Positions 36,451 to 46,095 are shown, counted from the first letter of the stretch. The stretch is 64,000 nucleotides of DNA from Paenibacillus sp. ACRRX (GCF_022346885.1 NZ_JAKRNK010000003.1:520371-584370); one strand, 5' to 3'. Program-made: numbers and translations. The notes: a model not told the origin generated them from the letters alone.

Positions 36451-36710
36451 TTTTTTGTAAATAACGATGTATAATAATTTGAATGGTGGTCATAATAATT
36501 ACTGACGGTGCAAAGCGAGGTGTGGTTCCATTGAACAATGGAGCAGTTGAACCAGAGCAGGCTTGTCTTATACAACAATGAAGAGAAGCGAGGGGTTGTG
36601 CTAAAGACTATTAAGTCCCAAACACAAAGCAAGTGTGGCTAAATACCATGCATGTTCCAAGCGATCAGACGTGAAGTATTCGAATAGTCCCAATAAAGCA
36701 CCGTCACCAG

Positions 36711-36745
36711 AAAGAGACCTTATGCAAATAAGGTCTCTTCATTTA
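36711..36745 (-). terminator. Intrinsic terminator
   Basis: Stem AGAGACCTTAT / ATAAGGTCTCT with a GCAA-type loop and a T-containing tail, just after the membrane gene's stop at 36749. The stretch between yjzC and this hairpin shows a TATAAT near 36470 but no supported gene. Confidence 0.75.
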
Positions 36746-36748
36746 TGA

Positions 36749-37096
36749 TTATTTTAACTTAGGTCTTGATAAAAGTCGGATCAACTGTGCTCCAACCCCT
36801 AGAAATATCAGACTCCCCGCAACAGCCAAATTCCACTCACCATCTACTGCACAAATAATGGTGAACTGATAACTGATCAAGGTGGCAACTGCAGTTACGG
36901 CGATTTGAATAGCTCTCTTATGAGTTGCCTGATTATCTAACAGCTCTTTAAACACCGGCATCGATAATAACAGTGACAACAGCAGACACGAAGCAGCCGG
37001 ATAAACCAGAACATGAGCTATCCATCCATCACCAAGGGTATTAGATACAAAAGCGAGCAGCAGCCCTGCAAATAGAAAATAAATGTTTCCCTTCAT
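36749..37096 (-). CDS. Small integral membrane protein, unknown
   Basis: The product has 115 residues from MKGNIYFLFAG, 5 bases after AGGAGGATTACA-type sequence. Four short membrane helices (about 4-22, 30-50, 62-82, 88-105) with little loop sequence, and a basic end (RLLSRPKLK). I do not recognise the family. It has its own terminator. Confidence 0.65.
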   Translation of the reverse strand: MKGNIYFLFAGLLLAFVSNTLGDGWIAHVLVYPAASCLLLSLLLSMPVFKELLDNQATHKRAIQIAVTAVATLISYQFTIICAVDGEWNLAVAGSLIFLGVGAQLIRLLSRPKLK

Positions 37097-37328
37097 TGTA
37101 ATCCTCCTGACATGCATAACATATAGGTCAGCCCATATTATGAATATGCACGGGAAGAGGCAGCGGTTACGAGTATCACACAAGTCAGTTTTAATGACTT
37201 TATGTGACTTTACATCTTAGATGAGAAAATGTAGATTTATAAATTGTCCACGCTATATTGAATTCTCATTAGCGGTACGATGTGGAAGATACATCGCACG
37301 CTCCATGTCCCTTTCAAGCTCTAAAACG
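37097..37328. other. Intergenic stretch, nothing recognised
   Basis: No gene, RNA or repeat is visible between the small membrane gene and the tRNA-Ser terminator. Confidence 0.3.
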
Positions 37329-37367
37329 CAAAAATACCCCTCACGTAGTAACGTAAGAAGGTATCGT
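37329..37367 (-). terminator. Terminator downstream of tRNA-Ser
   Basis: On the minus strand GATACC-TTCTTACGT-TACT-ACGTGAG-GGGTAT is followed by TTTTTGCG. Confidence 0.65.
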
Positions 37368-37424
37368 CAATTCATTATGTATCCATGATTCGATCGTGGA
37401 TGTCATCCAGATCAAAAAATATGG

Positions 37425-37515
37425 TGGCGGAAAGGGTGGGATTCGAACCCACGCACGCCTCGCGACGCCTAGTTGATTTCGAGTCAACCCCCTTGGGCCT
37501 CTTGGGTACCTTTCC
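37425..37515 (-). tRNA. tRNA-Ser (anticodon CGA)
   Basis: This is a class II tRNA of 91 bases. Acceptor arms GGAAAGG / CCTTTCC, discriminator G and an encoded CCA end, anticodon stem GTTGA / TCAAC around loop CTCGAAA (anticodon CGA, reading UCG), a long variable arm (GGCGTCGCGAGGCGT region) and T arm GTGGG-TTCGAAT-CCCAC. Confidence 0.97.
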
Positions 37516-37669
37516 ACAGCATAAGTGATTATACCATATTAACAAGCAGGATGCAATAGCATAGTCACTTTTTTTGGAAAATAACCGACATTTCCTTTAT
37601 CCGTCTCCTATCGTTCAAACGGATAAATCATAATTACCACATCCTGCTGCTTATTTAATGGCTTATCAC

Positions 37670-37900
37670 TTAATAAATACTATTTTCATCGTCTTTAATA
37701 GAATCGCGCGGCGCGGCTTGGAGCACTTTTTTCATGCTTTTTTCGAACTTGGCACGAGGAATCATCACACTATGCTTGCATCCTACACATTTAATTCGAA
37801 TATCCATTCCCATACGGATAATTTCCATTTCATTTGTACCGCATGGATGAGGCTTCTTCATTTGAACAATATCACCAAGCCCAAACACCTTACGCTCCAT
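37670..37900 (-). CDS. DUF951 protein (YyzM)
   Basis: This 76-residue protein has the DUF951 pattern: LGDIVQMKKPHPCGTNEMEIIR, then KCVGCKHSVMIPRAKFEK. Three cysteines (PCG, CVGC) plus a His suggest a small zinc site. The family has been regarded as a small nucleic-acid-binding protein, without proof. It overlaps the 3' end of the mscS-type gene by 11 bases, so the two are co-expressed. Confidence 0.88.
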   Translation of the reverse strand: MERKVFGLGDIVQMKKPHPCGTNEMEIIRMGMDIRIKCVGCKHSVMIPRAKFEKSMKKVLQAAPRDSIKDDENSIY

Positions 37901-38831
37901 AATTGATTCCTCCCTGTTCTTGTCTATGTAATGTCACTACACGCGGATATGGAATTTCAATTCCGTGCTCATCAAGTGCTTTCTTAAGTTCCTTATTAAT
38001 ATGACGGGAAACAGAAGCTTGGGTTGATGGTCGGCATTCCGTAATTATTCGAATAATAATCTCTGAAGCACCCAGCTGCTGTACACCAAGAACCTGCGGC
38101 ACGTTTACAACATTATCATCGCGTTCAGGCATATCTGCCAACGTATTTTTCATAACTTCCGTGGCTTTCTCTATATTTTCTTCGTACGCAATTGAGATAT
38201 CGACAACGGCTATCGAGTTATTTAATGAGAAATTAGTCACATCTGTGATATTACCGTTTGGAATAATAAATACTTCGCCTGTCCAGCTATGAATACGAGT
38301 CGACCGCAGTCCAATCATCTCAACCGTACCTTGGAACTGACCTACCTTAATCACATCACCAACGGCAAACTGGTCCTCAAAGATGATAAAAAATCCTGTC
38401 ATCACATCTTTGACTAGGCTCTGTGCGCCAAAGCCGATCGCAAGACCAATGACTCCAGCCCCTGCTAATAGAGGTGCCAAATTAATGTGGAACACAGATA
38501 AAATAAACATAATCATAATAAAATTCATGGCTAACGATGTAACATTTTTGAGCAGCTTGCCCACGGTAACCAAGCGTCGCGGGTTTACTGTCACTCGGCT
38601 CTGCTCCTTAGCCGACATGGCATGATTAATCATACGGTGCACGACCTTGATCGCAATTCGTGTAAGCACCACAATTAGTAATATCTTTACTGTATTAATA
38701 AATAACAATTCCCATGTTGCACTATCAGTTAACCATTTGAACGTTGTATCCTTCCATTTTTCAAATACATTTAAGGTTTGTTCAATACTCTCCTCAGTCT
38801 CGCCTTGTGCTGCTAGTAAATATGACCTCAT
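37890..38831 (-). CDS. MscS-type mechanosensitive channel
   Basis: The 313-residue protein has three membrane helices (about 40-60, 85-112, 115-140), the last being the Gly/Ala-rich pore helix (LLAGAGVIGLAIGFGAQSLVKD), and a cytoplasmic beta/alpha vestibule (IFEDQFAVGDVIKVGQFQGTVE, HSWTGEVFIIPNGNI). Opens under membrane tension to release solutes during hypo-osmotic shock. It abuts the DUF3343 gene with its start base sharing the neighbour's stop region. Similar to YkuT/YyaE-neighbour channels of Bacillus. Confidence 0.93.
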   Translation of the reverse strand: MRSYLLAAQGETEESIEQTLNVFEKWKDTTFKWLTDSATWELLFINTVKILLIVVLTRIAIKVVHRMINHAMSAKEQSRVTVNPRRLVTVGKLLKNVTSLAMNFIMIMFILSVFHINLAPLLAGAGVIGLAIGFGAQSLVKDVMTGFFIIFEDQFAVGDVIKVGQFQGTVEMIGLRSTRIHSWTGEVFIIPNGNITDVTNFSLNNSIAVVDISIAYEENIEKATEVMKNTLADMPERDDNVVNVPQVLGVQQLGASEIIIRIITECRPSTQASVSRHINKELKKALDEHGIEIPYPRVVTLHRQEQGGINYGA

Positions 38832-39106
38832 TATTCTATTCCCCCATCTTCAGGCCATACGCAGATATATCCTTCTCCCACTGGTTCGAATATGCCACGT
38901 ATGACCACACTTTCTGTCGTTATCAACTTTGTGACATCCTCTAGTATTGCAGCCGGAAATCGTATAGATAATGCGCATCCTGCTGTGATCTCCTTTGGTG
39001 TTGGGTAAGTATCTACGTCCATGTCCATATATTCCATAAGCATCTCAGCACGTAATGCCTGCTGTGTCGAATCAAATGCCATCACAAGCCACTGGTTAGC
39101 TGACAC
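38831..39106 (-). CDS. DUF3343 protein
   Basis: This is a 91-residue protein from a GTG start after AGGAAG. The DUF3343 pattern is clear: LVMAFDSTQQALRAEMLM near the N-terminus, then TYPTPKEITAGCALSIRFP. In other bacteria DUF3343 proteins contact selenium/sulfur-carrier proteins, and the next gene but two is a class V aminotransferase of cysteine desulfurase type. A joint sulfur role is a reasonable but unproven inference. Confidence 0.88.
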   Translation of the reverse strand: MSANQWLVMAFDSTQQALRAEMLMEYMDMDVDTYPTPKEITAGCALSIRFPAAILEDVTKLITTESVVIRGIFEPVGEGYICVWPEDGGIE

Positions 39107-39257
39107 TTTAGCTTCTTCCTCTCACTGCTGCAAGATTTGTAGAGTTAATCATTTTCCATCAATGAAATTGCTTCATTTCATGTCTGATACAAGTATAAAA
39201 CAAGCCTCTCATCCATATACTAAATACTACCATTCATAGAAACGGAGGCTATTACCC

Positions 39258-39845
39258 ATGAATTTTCCCTTATTTCGTCCACTATCTTCTCCAGATCCTG
39301 TTGCCGCTAAAATTGCACATGACAAGCCGAATGCACAACAATCCATCGTGCAAGCATGCACTGATCATCTCCGCCTTCGTTCGCATCATCAACCTGTAAC
39401 TGTCATCTGTATCGGCACCGATCGTTCTACGGGCGATTGTCTGGGTCCATTAGTGGGAAGTCGGTTAACGAGATATAGCAGCAATCAATACGCAACACTA
39501 GGTACGCTCTCCAATCCTGTCCATGCAATGAATCTTCAAGATACACTTGATCAGCTGCATCTCCAGCATCCGGATAGCTTTATCATCGCCATTGACGCAT
39601 GCCTGGGTCAAAGCAGCAGCGTTGGACATATTCAAGTCCAATCGGGACCTGTTCGACCTGGTGCTGGTGTAAATAAACAATTACCTCCGGTTGGCGACAT
39701 GCACATTACAGGCATTGTCAACATCGGAGGCTTCATGGAATACTTTGTACTGCAAAATACAAGGCTTCATCTTGTTATGAGTATGGCGGATATGATTGCT
39801 GACTCTCTGCACGACTCCCTGCTTCGTGCTAATCCATCAACGTAG
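39258..39845 (+). CDS. yyaC: Spore protease-like protein YyaC
   Basis: The 195-residue protein follows GGAGG and has the YyaC pattern: VICIGTDRSTGDCLGPLVG, then FIIAIDACLGQSSSVGHIQV. The family shares the fold of the spore germination protease GPR; the DACLG loop corresponds to its core. In Bacillus, YyaC is made in the forespore. It is the sporulation marker in this window. It faces against its neighbours (DUF3343 divergently, DUF4446 convergently). Confidence 0.92.
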   Translation: MNFPLFRPLSSPDPVAAKIAHDKPNAQQSIVQACTDHLRLRSHHQPVTVICIGTDRSTGDCLGPLVGSRLTRYSSNQYATLGTLSNPVHAMNLQDTLDQLHLQHPDSFIIAIDACLGQSSSVGHIQVQSGPVRPGAGVNKQLPPVGDMHITGIVNIGGFMEYFVLQNTRLHLVMSMADMIADSLHDSLLRANPST

Positions 39846-39872
39846 CATTGGTGCTTGAAGCCCAATGCCTAG

Positions 39873-40373
39873 TTACTTACCCAGTTGACGGGTAGCTGCA
39901 ACTTCAACTGCCTGTTTCTCTTCTGGCGATAACGCATAAGCAGACTGGCCTTTTTCAAGCGGCTTGGCATAGACGTACGTATGCTCGCGCCCATGAATGC
40001 CTGTAAATACAAGACCATCTCGCTCATCGTCAATAAGCGCAATCGAGAAGCTGAGATCATTCCCATGTTCTCCAAATGCATTATAGCGATGCACCGCTAT
40101 ATGTCCTGTATGCTTGCGAAGTTTATCCTTCAACGCTTGAAGTTTTTCGGAATGTTCTTCCGTACGAACTTGCATGCTCTCCATATCGAGATGGATTTGA
40201 GTTAATACGGACTCTAAATCGTTAACACCATTGCCGTTCATTACACCCTCATAACTACGACGAAGCTTCTTCAGCTTAGATCCTTGCACCATAACCATAA
40301 TAAATAAAATGATGCATAGCACTGCCGTTGCCAATACCATAACCGGCAATCCCTGATTTAACGTTTCATTCAT
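39873..40373 (-). CDS. DUF4446 membrane-anchored protein
   Basis: The product has 166 residues: one N-terminal membrane helix (VLATAVLCIILFIMVMV), a coiled coil (about 30-85), then the compact DUF4446 domain with HRYNAFGEHGNDLSFSIALID and SREHTYVYAKPL-like blocks (YVYAKPL is exact). The function is unknown; the gene is a constant neighbour of soj/spo0J in Bacillota. It overlaps the aminotransferase gene by 4 bases. Confidence 0.9.
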   Translation of the reverse strand: MNETLNQGLPVMVLATAVLCIILFIMVMVQGSKLKKLRRSYEGVMNGNGVNDLESVLTQIHLDMESMQVRTEEHSEKLQALKDKLRKHTGHIAVHRYNAFGEHGNDLSFSIALIDDERDGLVFTGIHGREHTYVYAKPLEKGQSAYALSPEEKQAVEVAATRQLGK

Positions 40374-41557
40374 TGATGTTCGCTCTCCTGCCTTATCGAG
40401 TGTTCTGTTATATTCTGTATTGCATCTATCACCGTATCAATGTCATCATCAGTCGTATTCCATCCTACACTGACACGTACGGCGCCAGTTGCGATTGTCC
40501 CTGCTGCTTGATGCGCTAGCGGTGTGCAGTGATATCCCGCCCTAACAGCAATTCCATACTCTCGATCCAATCGAAAGGCAAATTCAGCGCTATCCATAGT
40601 CGAAGAAATAAAGGATACAATCCCCGTACGAGGCTCACCTAGCTGTGGCCCTAAAATATGCAATGTATCTATGGATTGAAGGCCCTCCATCAATCGCTGC
40701 GCCAGTGTCCACTCTTTATTATAAAGTTTCTCAACTGTTTCATGCAGCACTGTGTTAACCCCCGCTTCTAACCCTGCAATTCCCATCGTATTTGGCGTCC
40801 CCGCTTCATATCGATCAGGTCTAGTTGCGGGTTGCAGCGGCTCGTCAGAATGGCTGCCCGTACCCCCTTGAATAATAGGTTGTACATCCAGTTCTGGATC
40901 GATATACAATCCCCCTGTCCCCGTAGGTCCAAGCAACCCTTTATGTCCCGGAAATGCCAGCATATCAATCCCCATCTTACGAACATCAATAGGCAGCAGT
41001 CCAGCCGATTGTGCTCCATCAACAAGTAATTTCGCACCTTTCTTATGCGCAATCATTGCGATCTCCTCTATGGGAAGAATGGACCCCAGCAGATTAGAAC
41101 TATGATTGCAGACGACCAATCTCGTATTGTCAGTCACTGCATCTTGTAATTGGTTCAAATTCAAGCTGCCATACGGATCTGCATCGATATAGGTGACACG
41201 AACATCTCGATGTATCTTCAACCATTCAAGAGGCCGTCGTACCGAATTATGCTCAACGGCAGTAGCTACCACATGGTCTCCCGGTCTAACATAACCGTGT
41301 ATAGCCATGTTTAAGGCCATTGTTGCATTTAGTGTAAATGCTATGTCAGTTGGATTCGCAATACCAAACAGCTTCGCTAACGCCATTCGTGCTCGCATGA
41401 GACGTTTCCCAGCTTGGACAGCCATCCAATGGCCTCCCCTGCCTGGATTAGCCCCTTCCTCCAGCATCGCTTTAACGATTGCTTCCTGAACAGCAGCAGG
41501 CTTGGGCCAAGAAGTAGCCGCGTGGTCCATATATATAACGGAACGATGCTGTCCCAT
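40370..41557 (-). CDS. Class V aminotransferase, cysteine desulfurase type
   Basis: The 395-residue PLP enzyme is of the SufS/NifS fold: YMDHAATSWPKP start, VVATAVEHNSVRRPLEW, LLVDGAQSAGLLPIDV, and the Schiff-base Lys in FPGHKGLLGPTGTGGLYI. The RAGYHCTPLAHQAAGT segment contains the Cys expected in the active-site loop. It may supply sulfur for a carrier or act on selenocysteine. No suf genes are adjacent. Co-transcribed with the DUF4446 gene. DUF3343 nearby hints at a sulfur-carrier system. Confidence 0.92.
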   Translation of the reverse strand: MGQHRSVIYMDHAATSWPKPAAVQEAIVKAMLEEGANPGRGGHWMAVQAGKRLMRARMALAKLFGIANPTDIAFTLNATMALNMAIHGYVRPGDHVVATAVEHNSVRRPLEWLKIHRDVRVTYIDADPYGSLNLNQLQDAVTDNTRLVVCNHSSNLLGSILPIEEIAMIAHKKGAKLLVDGAQSAGLLPIDVRKMGIDMLAFPGHKGLLGPTGTGGLYIDPELDVQPIIQGGTGSHSDEPLQPATRPDRYEAGTPNTMGIAGLEAGVNTVLHETVEKLYNKEWTLAQRLMEGLQSIDTLHILGPQLGEPRTGIVSFISSTMDSAEFAFRLDREYGIAVRAGYHCTPLAHQAAGTIATGAVRVSVGWNTTDDDIDTVIDAIQNITEHSIRQESEHQ

Positions 41558-41828
41558 TGCGGTGCTTCCCCCTTATTACTTTGTGTTTATTATTAACGTT
41601 TACGAATGAAGGACGTTTCATGACTTTACATTAAAAGTTGCACATTTGCAGGTTAGAACGGAAATGTGGACTTCATGATTTGACTATATAGTAACTCACA
41701 GGGTATACAAACGTGGTTAAAACAATGTAACAAAATACTTTTTTATCTGTAAATCGATCTCCTGTTTTTACATATTGCACCACAGGACTCACAATATTTT
41801 TTCTATAATATACCATAATTAATAAAAG

Positions 41829-41895
41829 AAAAAGATTAGCATTCTTAGTTTAATCCTTCTCACAACGGATGACAACCAAGCTTGCTAATCTTTTA
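41829..41895 (-). terminator. Terminator of parA-parB with a long loop
   Basis: On the minus strand AAAAGATTAGCA pairs with TGCTAATCTTTT across about 40 bases and is followed by TCTTTTTCTT. The remaining part of the gap (41558-41828) is A/T-rich with no gene. Confidence 0.65.
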
Positions 41896-41927
41896 TTAGA
41901 CTTTTCTTAAACCTCTTATACAAGGGA

Positions 41928-42779
41928 CTATTTAGCCGCCGATTGAAGCAATTCTAACAAGCGTTCCAAATCCTGCTGGCTAAAATATGAAATTTCGATT
42001 TTGCCTTTGTTTTTGCTCGATTTAATCTTAACTGTAGTACGGAATTGTTCCCGTAACGACTCTTCTAGCTGATCCAGATAAGGGTCTTTGCTGATTGATT
42101 TCTTCTTTTCTCCAGCCTTACCTTTTCGATGCATCAATTGAATCGCTTCTTCTAACTGACGAACACTCCACTCTTGATCAATGGTTGATTTTGCCAACTG
42201 CTTCACAATTACGGTATCTTTAACCCCTGCAATTGCCCTGGCATGTCCCATAGATAGTGTTCCACGTGAAACATAATCTTTTACTTCATCTGGAAGCTGC
42301 AACAATCTTAAAAAGTTAGCAATATGTGATCGTGACTTCCCTACTTTTACAGATAATTCCTCCTGTGTCATAGAAAGCTGATCCATTAAATTTTGATAAG
42401 CTTGCGCAAGCTCAATAGCATTAAGGTTTTCTCGCTGCAAATTCTCAATAAGCGCAATTTCCATTGCTTGCTCATCTGTAAAGTTACGAACAACAGCGGG
42501 GATATGCTCTAGGCCAAGCAACTGGGATGCACGAAATCTTCGTTCACCTGCAATAATTTCATGTCCCTTTAATACACTGCGTACAATAATTGGCTGAATA
42601 ACTCCATGCTGTTTAATGGATTCAGCTAATTCTTGAATAGATGTATCGTCAAAATGTTTACGCGGCTGATATGGATTAGGTCTTATTTGTTTGAGCGGAA
42701 TTTCAATGACCTTATCATCATCTTGAACAGCTAACGATGGAATCAGTGCATCTAGTCCACGCCCTAAACGTTTACTCAT
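41928..42779 (-). CDS. parB: Chromosome partition protein ParB (Spo0J)
   Basis: The product has 283 residues from MSKRLGRGLDALIPSL; the start lies inside the end of parA (8-base overlap). It has the N-terminal CTPase domain (PYQPRKHFDDTSIQELAESI, GERRFRASQLLG, the second P-loop-like ENLQRENLNAIE), the helix-turn-helix LSMTQEELSVKVGKSRSHIANFLRLL and a C-terminal dimerisation domain rich in Lys. ParB loads at parS and spreads, recruiting SMC to the origin. A parS lies inside this gene. Confidence 0.97.
   Translation of the reverse strand: MSKRLGRGLDALIPSLAVQDDDKVIEIPLKQIRPNPYQPRKHFDDTSIQELAESIKQHGVIQPIIVRSVLKGHEIIAGERRFRASQLLGLEHIPAVVRNFTDEQAMEIALIENLQRENLNAIELAQAYQNLMDQLSMTQEELSVKVGKSRSHIANFLRLLQLPDEVKDYVSRGTLSMGHARAIAGVKDTVIVKQLAKSTIDQEWSVRQLEEAIQLMHRKGKAGEKKKSISKDPYLDQLEESLREQFRTTVKIKSSKNKGKIEISYFSQQDLERLLELLQSAAK
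42258..42273. promoter_or_regulatory. parS site inside parB
   Basis: TGTTCCACGTGAAACA matches the Bacillus parS consensus (TGTTNCACGTGAAACA) at all 16 positions. In Bacillus subtilis a parS also lies within spo0J. Confidence 0.95.
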
Positions 42780-43533
42780 ATGAAACCACTTCCTTCGCAA
42801 GCTCCAGGTACACTTCTGCACCTTTCGATTTGGGATCGTAAGTCATAATCGATTGACCGTGCGATGGTGCTTCACTCAACCGAATATTCCGAGGAATAAT
42901 GGTTTGATACACCTTTTGTTGAAAGTACTTCTTCACTTCTTCGATAACCTGTATACCCAGATTCGTACGCGCATCCAGCATCGTTAATAATACACCTTCA
43001 ATTTGCAGCGCAGTATTTAGATGCTTCTGTACCAGACGAACCGTGTTTAGCAATTGGCTCAACCCTTCGAGCGCGTAATATTCACATTGAATGGGAATAA
43101 TGACCGAATGAGCAGCCGTTAACGAATTAATCGTTAATATTCCTAACGATGGTGGGCAATCAATCAATATATAGTCATACTGATGCGCAACAAGCTGAAG
43201 GGACTTCTTTAACCTTACTTCACGTGATATCGTTGGTACCAACTCAATCTCAGCGCCTGCCAATTGAATGGTAGCCGGAATGATATGAAGATTTTCAATA
43301 TCCGTTTTCATAATGGCTTCTTGCGGATGAATATCATTAATGATGACATCATAAATACAATTCGTCACATCAGCTTTATTTACACCAATGCCACTTGTTG
43401 TATTTCCTTGAGGATCGATATCCACAAGCAGTACTCGTTTACCAACTAATGCTAAGCCTGCACCCAAATTGACGGTTGTTGTTGTCTTCCCCACACCGCC
43501 CTTTTGGTTGGTAATGGCAATTACTTTGGCCAT
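42772..43533 (-). CDS. parA: Chromosome partition ATPase ParA (Soj)
   Basis: The 253-residue deviant Walker ATPase has TNQKGGVGKTTTTVNLGA (8-25), the Asp of LLVDIDPQGN, and the switch DYILIDCPPSLG. Length and lack of an N-terminal helix-turn-helix mark it as the chromosomal Soj type, which binds DNA non-specifically, regulates DnaA and helps origin movement together with ParB. It is first in parA-parB, with noc upstream separated by a terminator. Confidence 0.97.
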   Translation of the reverse strand: MAKVIAITNQKGGVGKTTTTVNLGAGLALVGKRVLLVDIDPQGNTTSGIGVNKADVTNCIYDVIINDIHPQEAIMKTDIENLHIIPATIQLAGAEIELVPTISREVRLKKSLQLVAHQYDYILIDCPPSLGILTINSLTAAHSVIIPIQCEYYALEGLSQLLNTVRLVQKHLNTALQIEGVLLTMLDARTNLGIQVIEEVKKYFQQKVYQTIIPRNIRLSEAPSHGQSIMTYDPKSKGAEVYLELAKEVVSYE

Positions 43534-43695
43534 TCCTATTCACCCCAATGCCCTTTCTACTTGTCCATCTAGCTGCTCTTCGCTGCTTAACCTCATAATT
43601 CTAAACACTAAAAGGATTATTTCATCCTCAAGCAACCAACTCACACTTTGTCATTATACATTTGTATCCGCATACACTCTACCTGAATCTGTTCG

Positions 43696-43726
43696 AAAAA
43701 AAGAGCGGCATAAGAAGCCGCTTCAT
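43696..43726 (-). terminator. Intrinsic terminator of noc
   Basis: On the minus strand GAAGCGGC-TTCTTAT-GCCGCT is followed by CTTTTTTTC. parA therefore needs its own promoter in 43534-43695. Confidence 0.85.
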
Positions 43727-43783
43727 TTATCGGCAAAGCGCATCTGTGAGGATAGACTTAGCTGTTTGAGCACTTTCGCCTCT

Positions 43784-44599
43784 TTATCGTTTCGGAATAC
43801 GAATAACAATTTCGTAATGATCTTCGTGATCCCGTTCATCCGTCTTGATGGCTAATCCTGAACCGGATACCATATCTATAGATTGGCGAATCGTGTTTAA
43901 TGCCAGACGAACATCCTTTGTAAAGGATACACGTTTGGATTTTTTAGATTTATTCACTTCTTTATAAAATGCAACTCTTGCTTCTGTTTGTTTTACGTTA
44001 AGCTCTTTCGAAATGATTTCTTCCAACAGCTTTAGTTGCAGCTCTTGTGAATCCAGACCGAGTAGCGCCCTTGCGTGCCGCTCCGTCACCTTTCGTTCCA
44101 TCAGCGCCTGCTTCACTTCATCAGGCAGCTGCAGCAGACGAATTTTATTTGCAATCGTCGATTGGCTCTTACCAAGACGCTGCGCTAAACTTTCCTGCGT
44201 CAGGTCATGCAAGTCAATTAGCTTTTGGTAGGCGATCGCTTCTTCAATAGACGTTAGCCCCTCACGCTGCAAATTTTCAATAAGTGCAATTGATGCGGCC
44301 TGGGAATCGTTAATTTCACGGATAATGCCAGGAATGGTATCCATACCAAGCTTCATCACCGCACGATATCGGCGTTCACCTGCAATTATTTCATATTTGC
44401 CATTGCGCTGACGAACAACGATAGGTTGAATGACACCATGCGTCTTTATCGTTTGGGCTAATTCCTCAATCCGATCATCATCAAATACGGTACGTGGCTG
44501 ATAGGGACTCATAACGATCTCATCAACAGGGAGCTGCTTGACCTCATCCTGCGCCGGACGATCCGCAAAACCAAATAACCGGGACAATTGTTCTTTCAT
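43784..44599 (-). CDS. noc: Nucleoid occlusion protein Noc
   Basis: The 271-residue ParB paralog has the amphipathic N-terminal helix ([11 protein letters not shown]) that anchors Noc to the membrane, a CTPase domain ([28 protein letters not shown]) and a helix-turn-helix ([24 protein letters not shown]). The HTH recognition helix differs from that of ParB (QSTIANKIR against RSHIANFLR), as expected for binding NBS and not parS. It prevents Z-ring assembly over DNA. Located between rsmG and parA as in Bacillus. Confidence 0.95.
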   Translation of the reverse strand: MKEQLSRLFGFADRPAQDEVKQLPVDEIVMSPYQPRTVFDDDRIEELAQTIKTHGVIQPIVVRQRNGKYEIIAGERRYRAVMKLGMDTIPGIIREINDSQAASIALIENLQREGLTSIEEAIAYQKLIDLHDLTQESLAQRLGKSQSTIANKIRLLQLPDEVKQALMERKVTERHARALLGLDSQELQLKLLEEIISKELNVKQTEARVAFYKEVNKSKKSKRVSFTKDVRLALNTIRQSIDMVSGSGLAIKTDERDHEDHYEIVIRIPKR

Positions 44600-45301
44600 C
44601 TGTGAGTCATACCACCTAACTTCATAGTAATGCCAGGCAAGTCAAATGAGTTGTCAAGGATGACCTTTCACTCTAAATGAACATAGAGACGTTGACAGCT
44701 TTCTTCGGAAAGCGCCCTTTACGAAGCAACGCAAGTTGCGTTGTGACAGGAAAAACTTTTATCCCATAAAAAGAGACAGCCATCTCCTCAATTAAAACAA
44801 CATGCTGATTCGTTTAACGCGAAGGATGCCTCGATACATAATTATTCTCCAGTCGCTCGCCTTTTTCCTGCCTTCTGGTAACTAGCGTAATAAAAACTTA
44901 TGAACATAACATCTTTAAATCCTTGTCACCTTAAAAGTGGTTCCAATTTCAATTTTGTTCAATCAAAATCGTGCCCTACCCTCTTGAGTCTATCTTTTGC
45001 TTAATTAACGATCACAAAAAACAGCCCCATACTGGTAATTATAAACAAACAAATAGTAGACTTAAGCCTGTTTCACGTGGAACAATTCACCAATTATGGT
45101 CGCTACTTATCTTCTTATCCTACCATAAATATGACGTTTAAAGATGATAAAATCCCCTTAAACTCAAAAATAAATCTCTAAAAAGATAGTTATTAGAATA
45201 TAAGACCGTACTCTTATCTTATTTTTACATTACAATTAATTCCATAAAATTGAGATAGCTATCTCCTATCCTCTTTAAAACCTATATGCAGCCATTTATA
45301 C
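44600..45301. other. Long noc-rsmG gap containing a parS
   Basis: About 700 bases with no supported coding sequence. It contains a perfect parS at 45069-45084, a small hairpin CAACGCA/TTGCGTTG near 44728-44748 and increasingly A/T-rich sequence towards rsmG. The noc promoter should lie at its left end, but I see no box pair I would defend. No RNA gene is recognised. Confidence 0.4.
45069..45084. promoter_or_regulatory. parS site between noc and rsmG
   Basis: TGTTTCACGTGGAACA is the reverse complement of TGTTCCACGTGAAACA, all 16 positions matching the consensus. It is the second ParB loading site within 3 kb. Confidence 0.95.
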
Positions 45302-45348
45302 AAAAAAACTTCTGTCCTCTTTTGCATTCACAAAAAAGGACAGAAGTT
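45302..45348 (-). terminator. Terminator of the mnmE-mnmG-rsmG group
   Basis: Stem ACTTCTGTCCT / AGGACAGAAGT followed by TTTTTTTG on the minus strand; the loop is 18 bases. Confidence 0.85.
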
Positions 45349-45372
45349 CAAGCTTACAACCATGTATTACGT

Positions 45373-46095
45373 TTAGATAATAGGCGTCCTAATCGGAGTT
45401 CCCGGTTTCCGTGGATACGCTTTGGGAGTAAGACCTGTCTTCTCCAATACAACAATATGACGCTCAGATTGCTCAACTGGCAGCATCAATTTATGATCCC
45501 CCGCCAGCTTGGCTTGCAGCACTTGCATGCTGCGTGCAGCTTCTGCAATCTCATCTGTAGGATTGGACCCCTTCATAGCTGCAAATACTCCGCCCTTTCG
45601 TGTAAACGGCAAGCAGAACTCATTCAGTACGTTTAAGCGGGCTACTGCTCGCGCAGTAACCAGATCGTAGTTATCACGGTGCTCTGGCTTACGAGCTGCT
45701 TCTTCAGCCCGCGCATGCACACAAGTAACCCCTTCAAGTTCTAACGAACCTGCCAGGTGCTCCAAAAATTGAATCCGTTTATTTAAAGAATCAATAATCG
45801 TAAGCTGAATATGAGGAAACAGAATCTTTAGCGGAATACCAGGAAACCCCGCACCAGAACCGATATCTGCCATCTTTTGCACACTCATCATTGGTACATG
45901 AAACGAAAGTGTAATAGAATCATAAAAATGCTTCTCATACACAGCTGATCGTTCCGTAATACCTGTTAAATTCATTCTTTCATTCCAATCCGCAAGCACT
46001 TCCACGTAACGGTCCAATTGTTCAAATTGTCTCTCCGAGACGGACAAACCATACGGTTCCAGCCAGCCTGCAAATTGCTGTTGTACGTTATCCAT
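45373..46095 (-). CDS. rsmG: 16S rRNA m7G527 methyltransferase RsmG
   Basis: The 240-residue Rossmann methyltransferase has the SAM motif MADIGSGAGFPGIPLKI and NLTGITERSAVYEKHFYDS. It methylates G527 in the 530 loop of 16S rRNA; loss gives low-level streptomycin resistance in other bacteria. It begins 29 bases after the mnmG stop and is probably co-transcribed. Intact. Confidence 0.97.
   Translation of the reverse strand: MDNVQQQFAGWLEPYGLSVSERQFEQLDRYVEVLADWNERMNLTGITERSAVYEKHFYDSITLSFHVPMMSVQKMADIGSGAGFPGIPLKILFPHIQLTIIDSLNKRIQFLEHLAGSLELEGVTCVHARAEEAARKPEHRDNYDLVTARAVARLNVLNEFCLPFTRKGGVFAAMKGSNPTDEIAEAARSMQVLQAKLAGDHKLMLPVEQSERHIVVLEKTGLTPKAYPRKPGTPIRTPII

Noticed and set aside
36483..36581. 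32-codon plus-strand frame after a TATAAT box
   Set aside because: No ribosome-binding site; too short to support.
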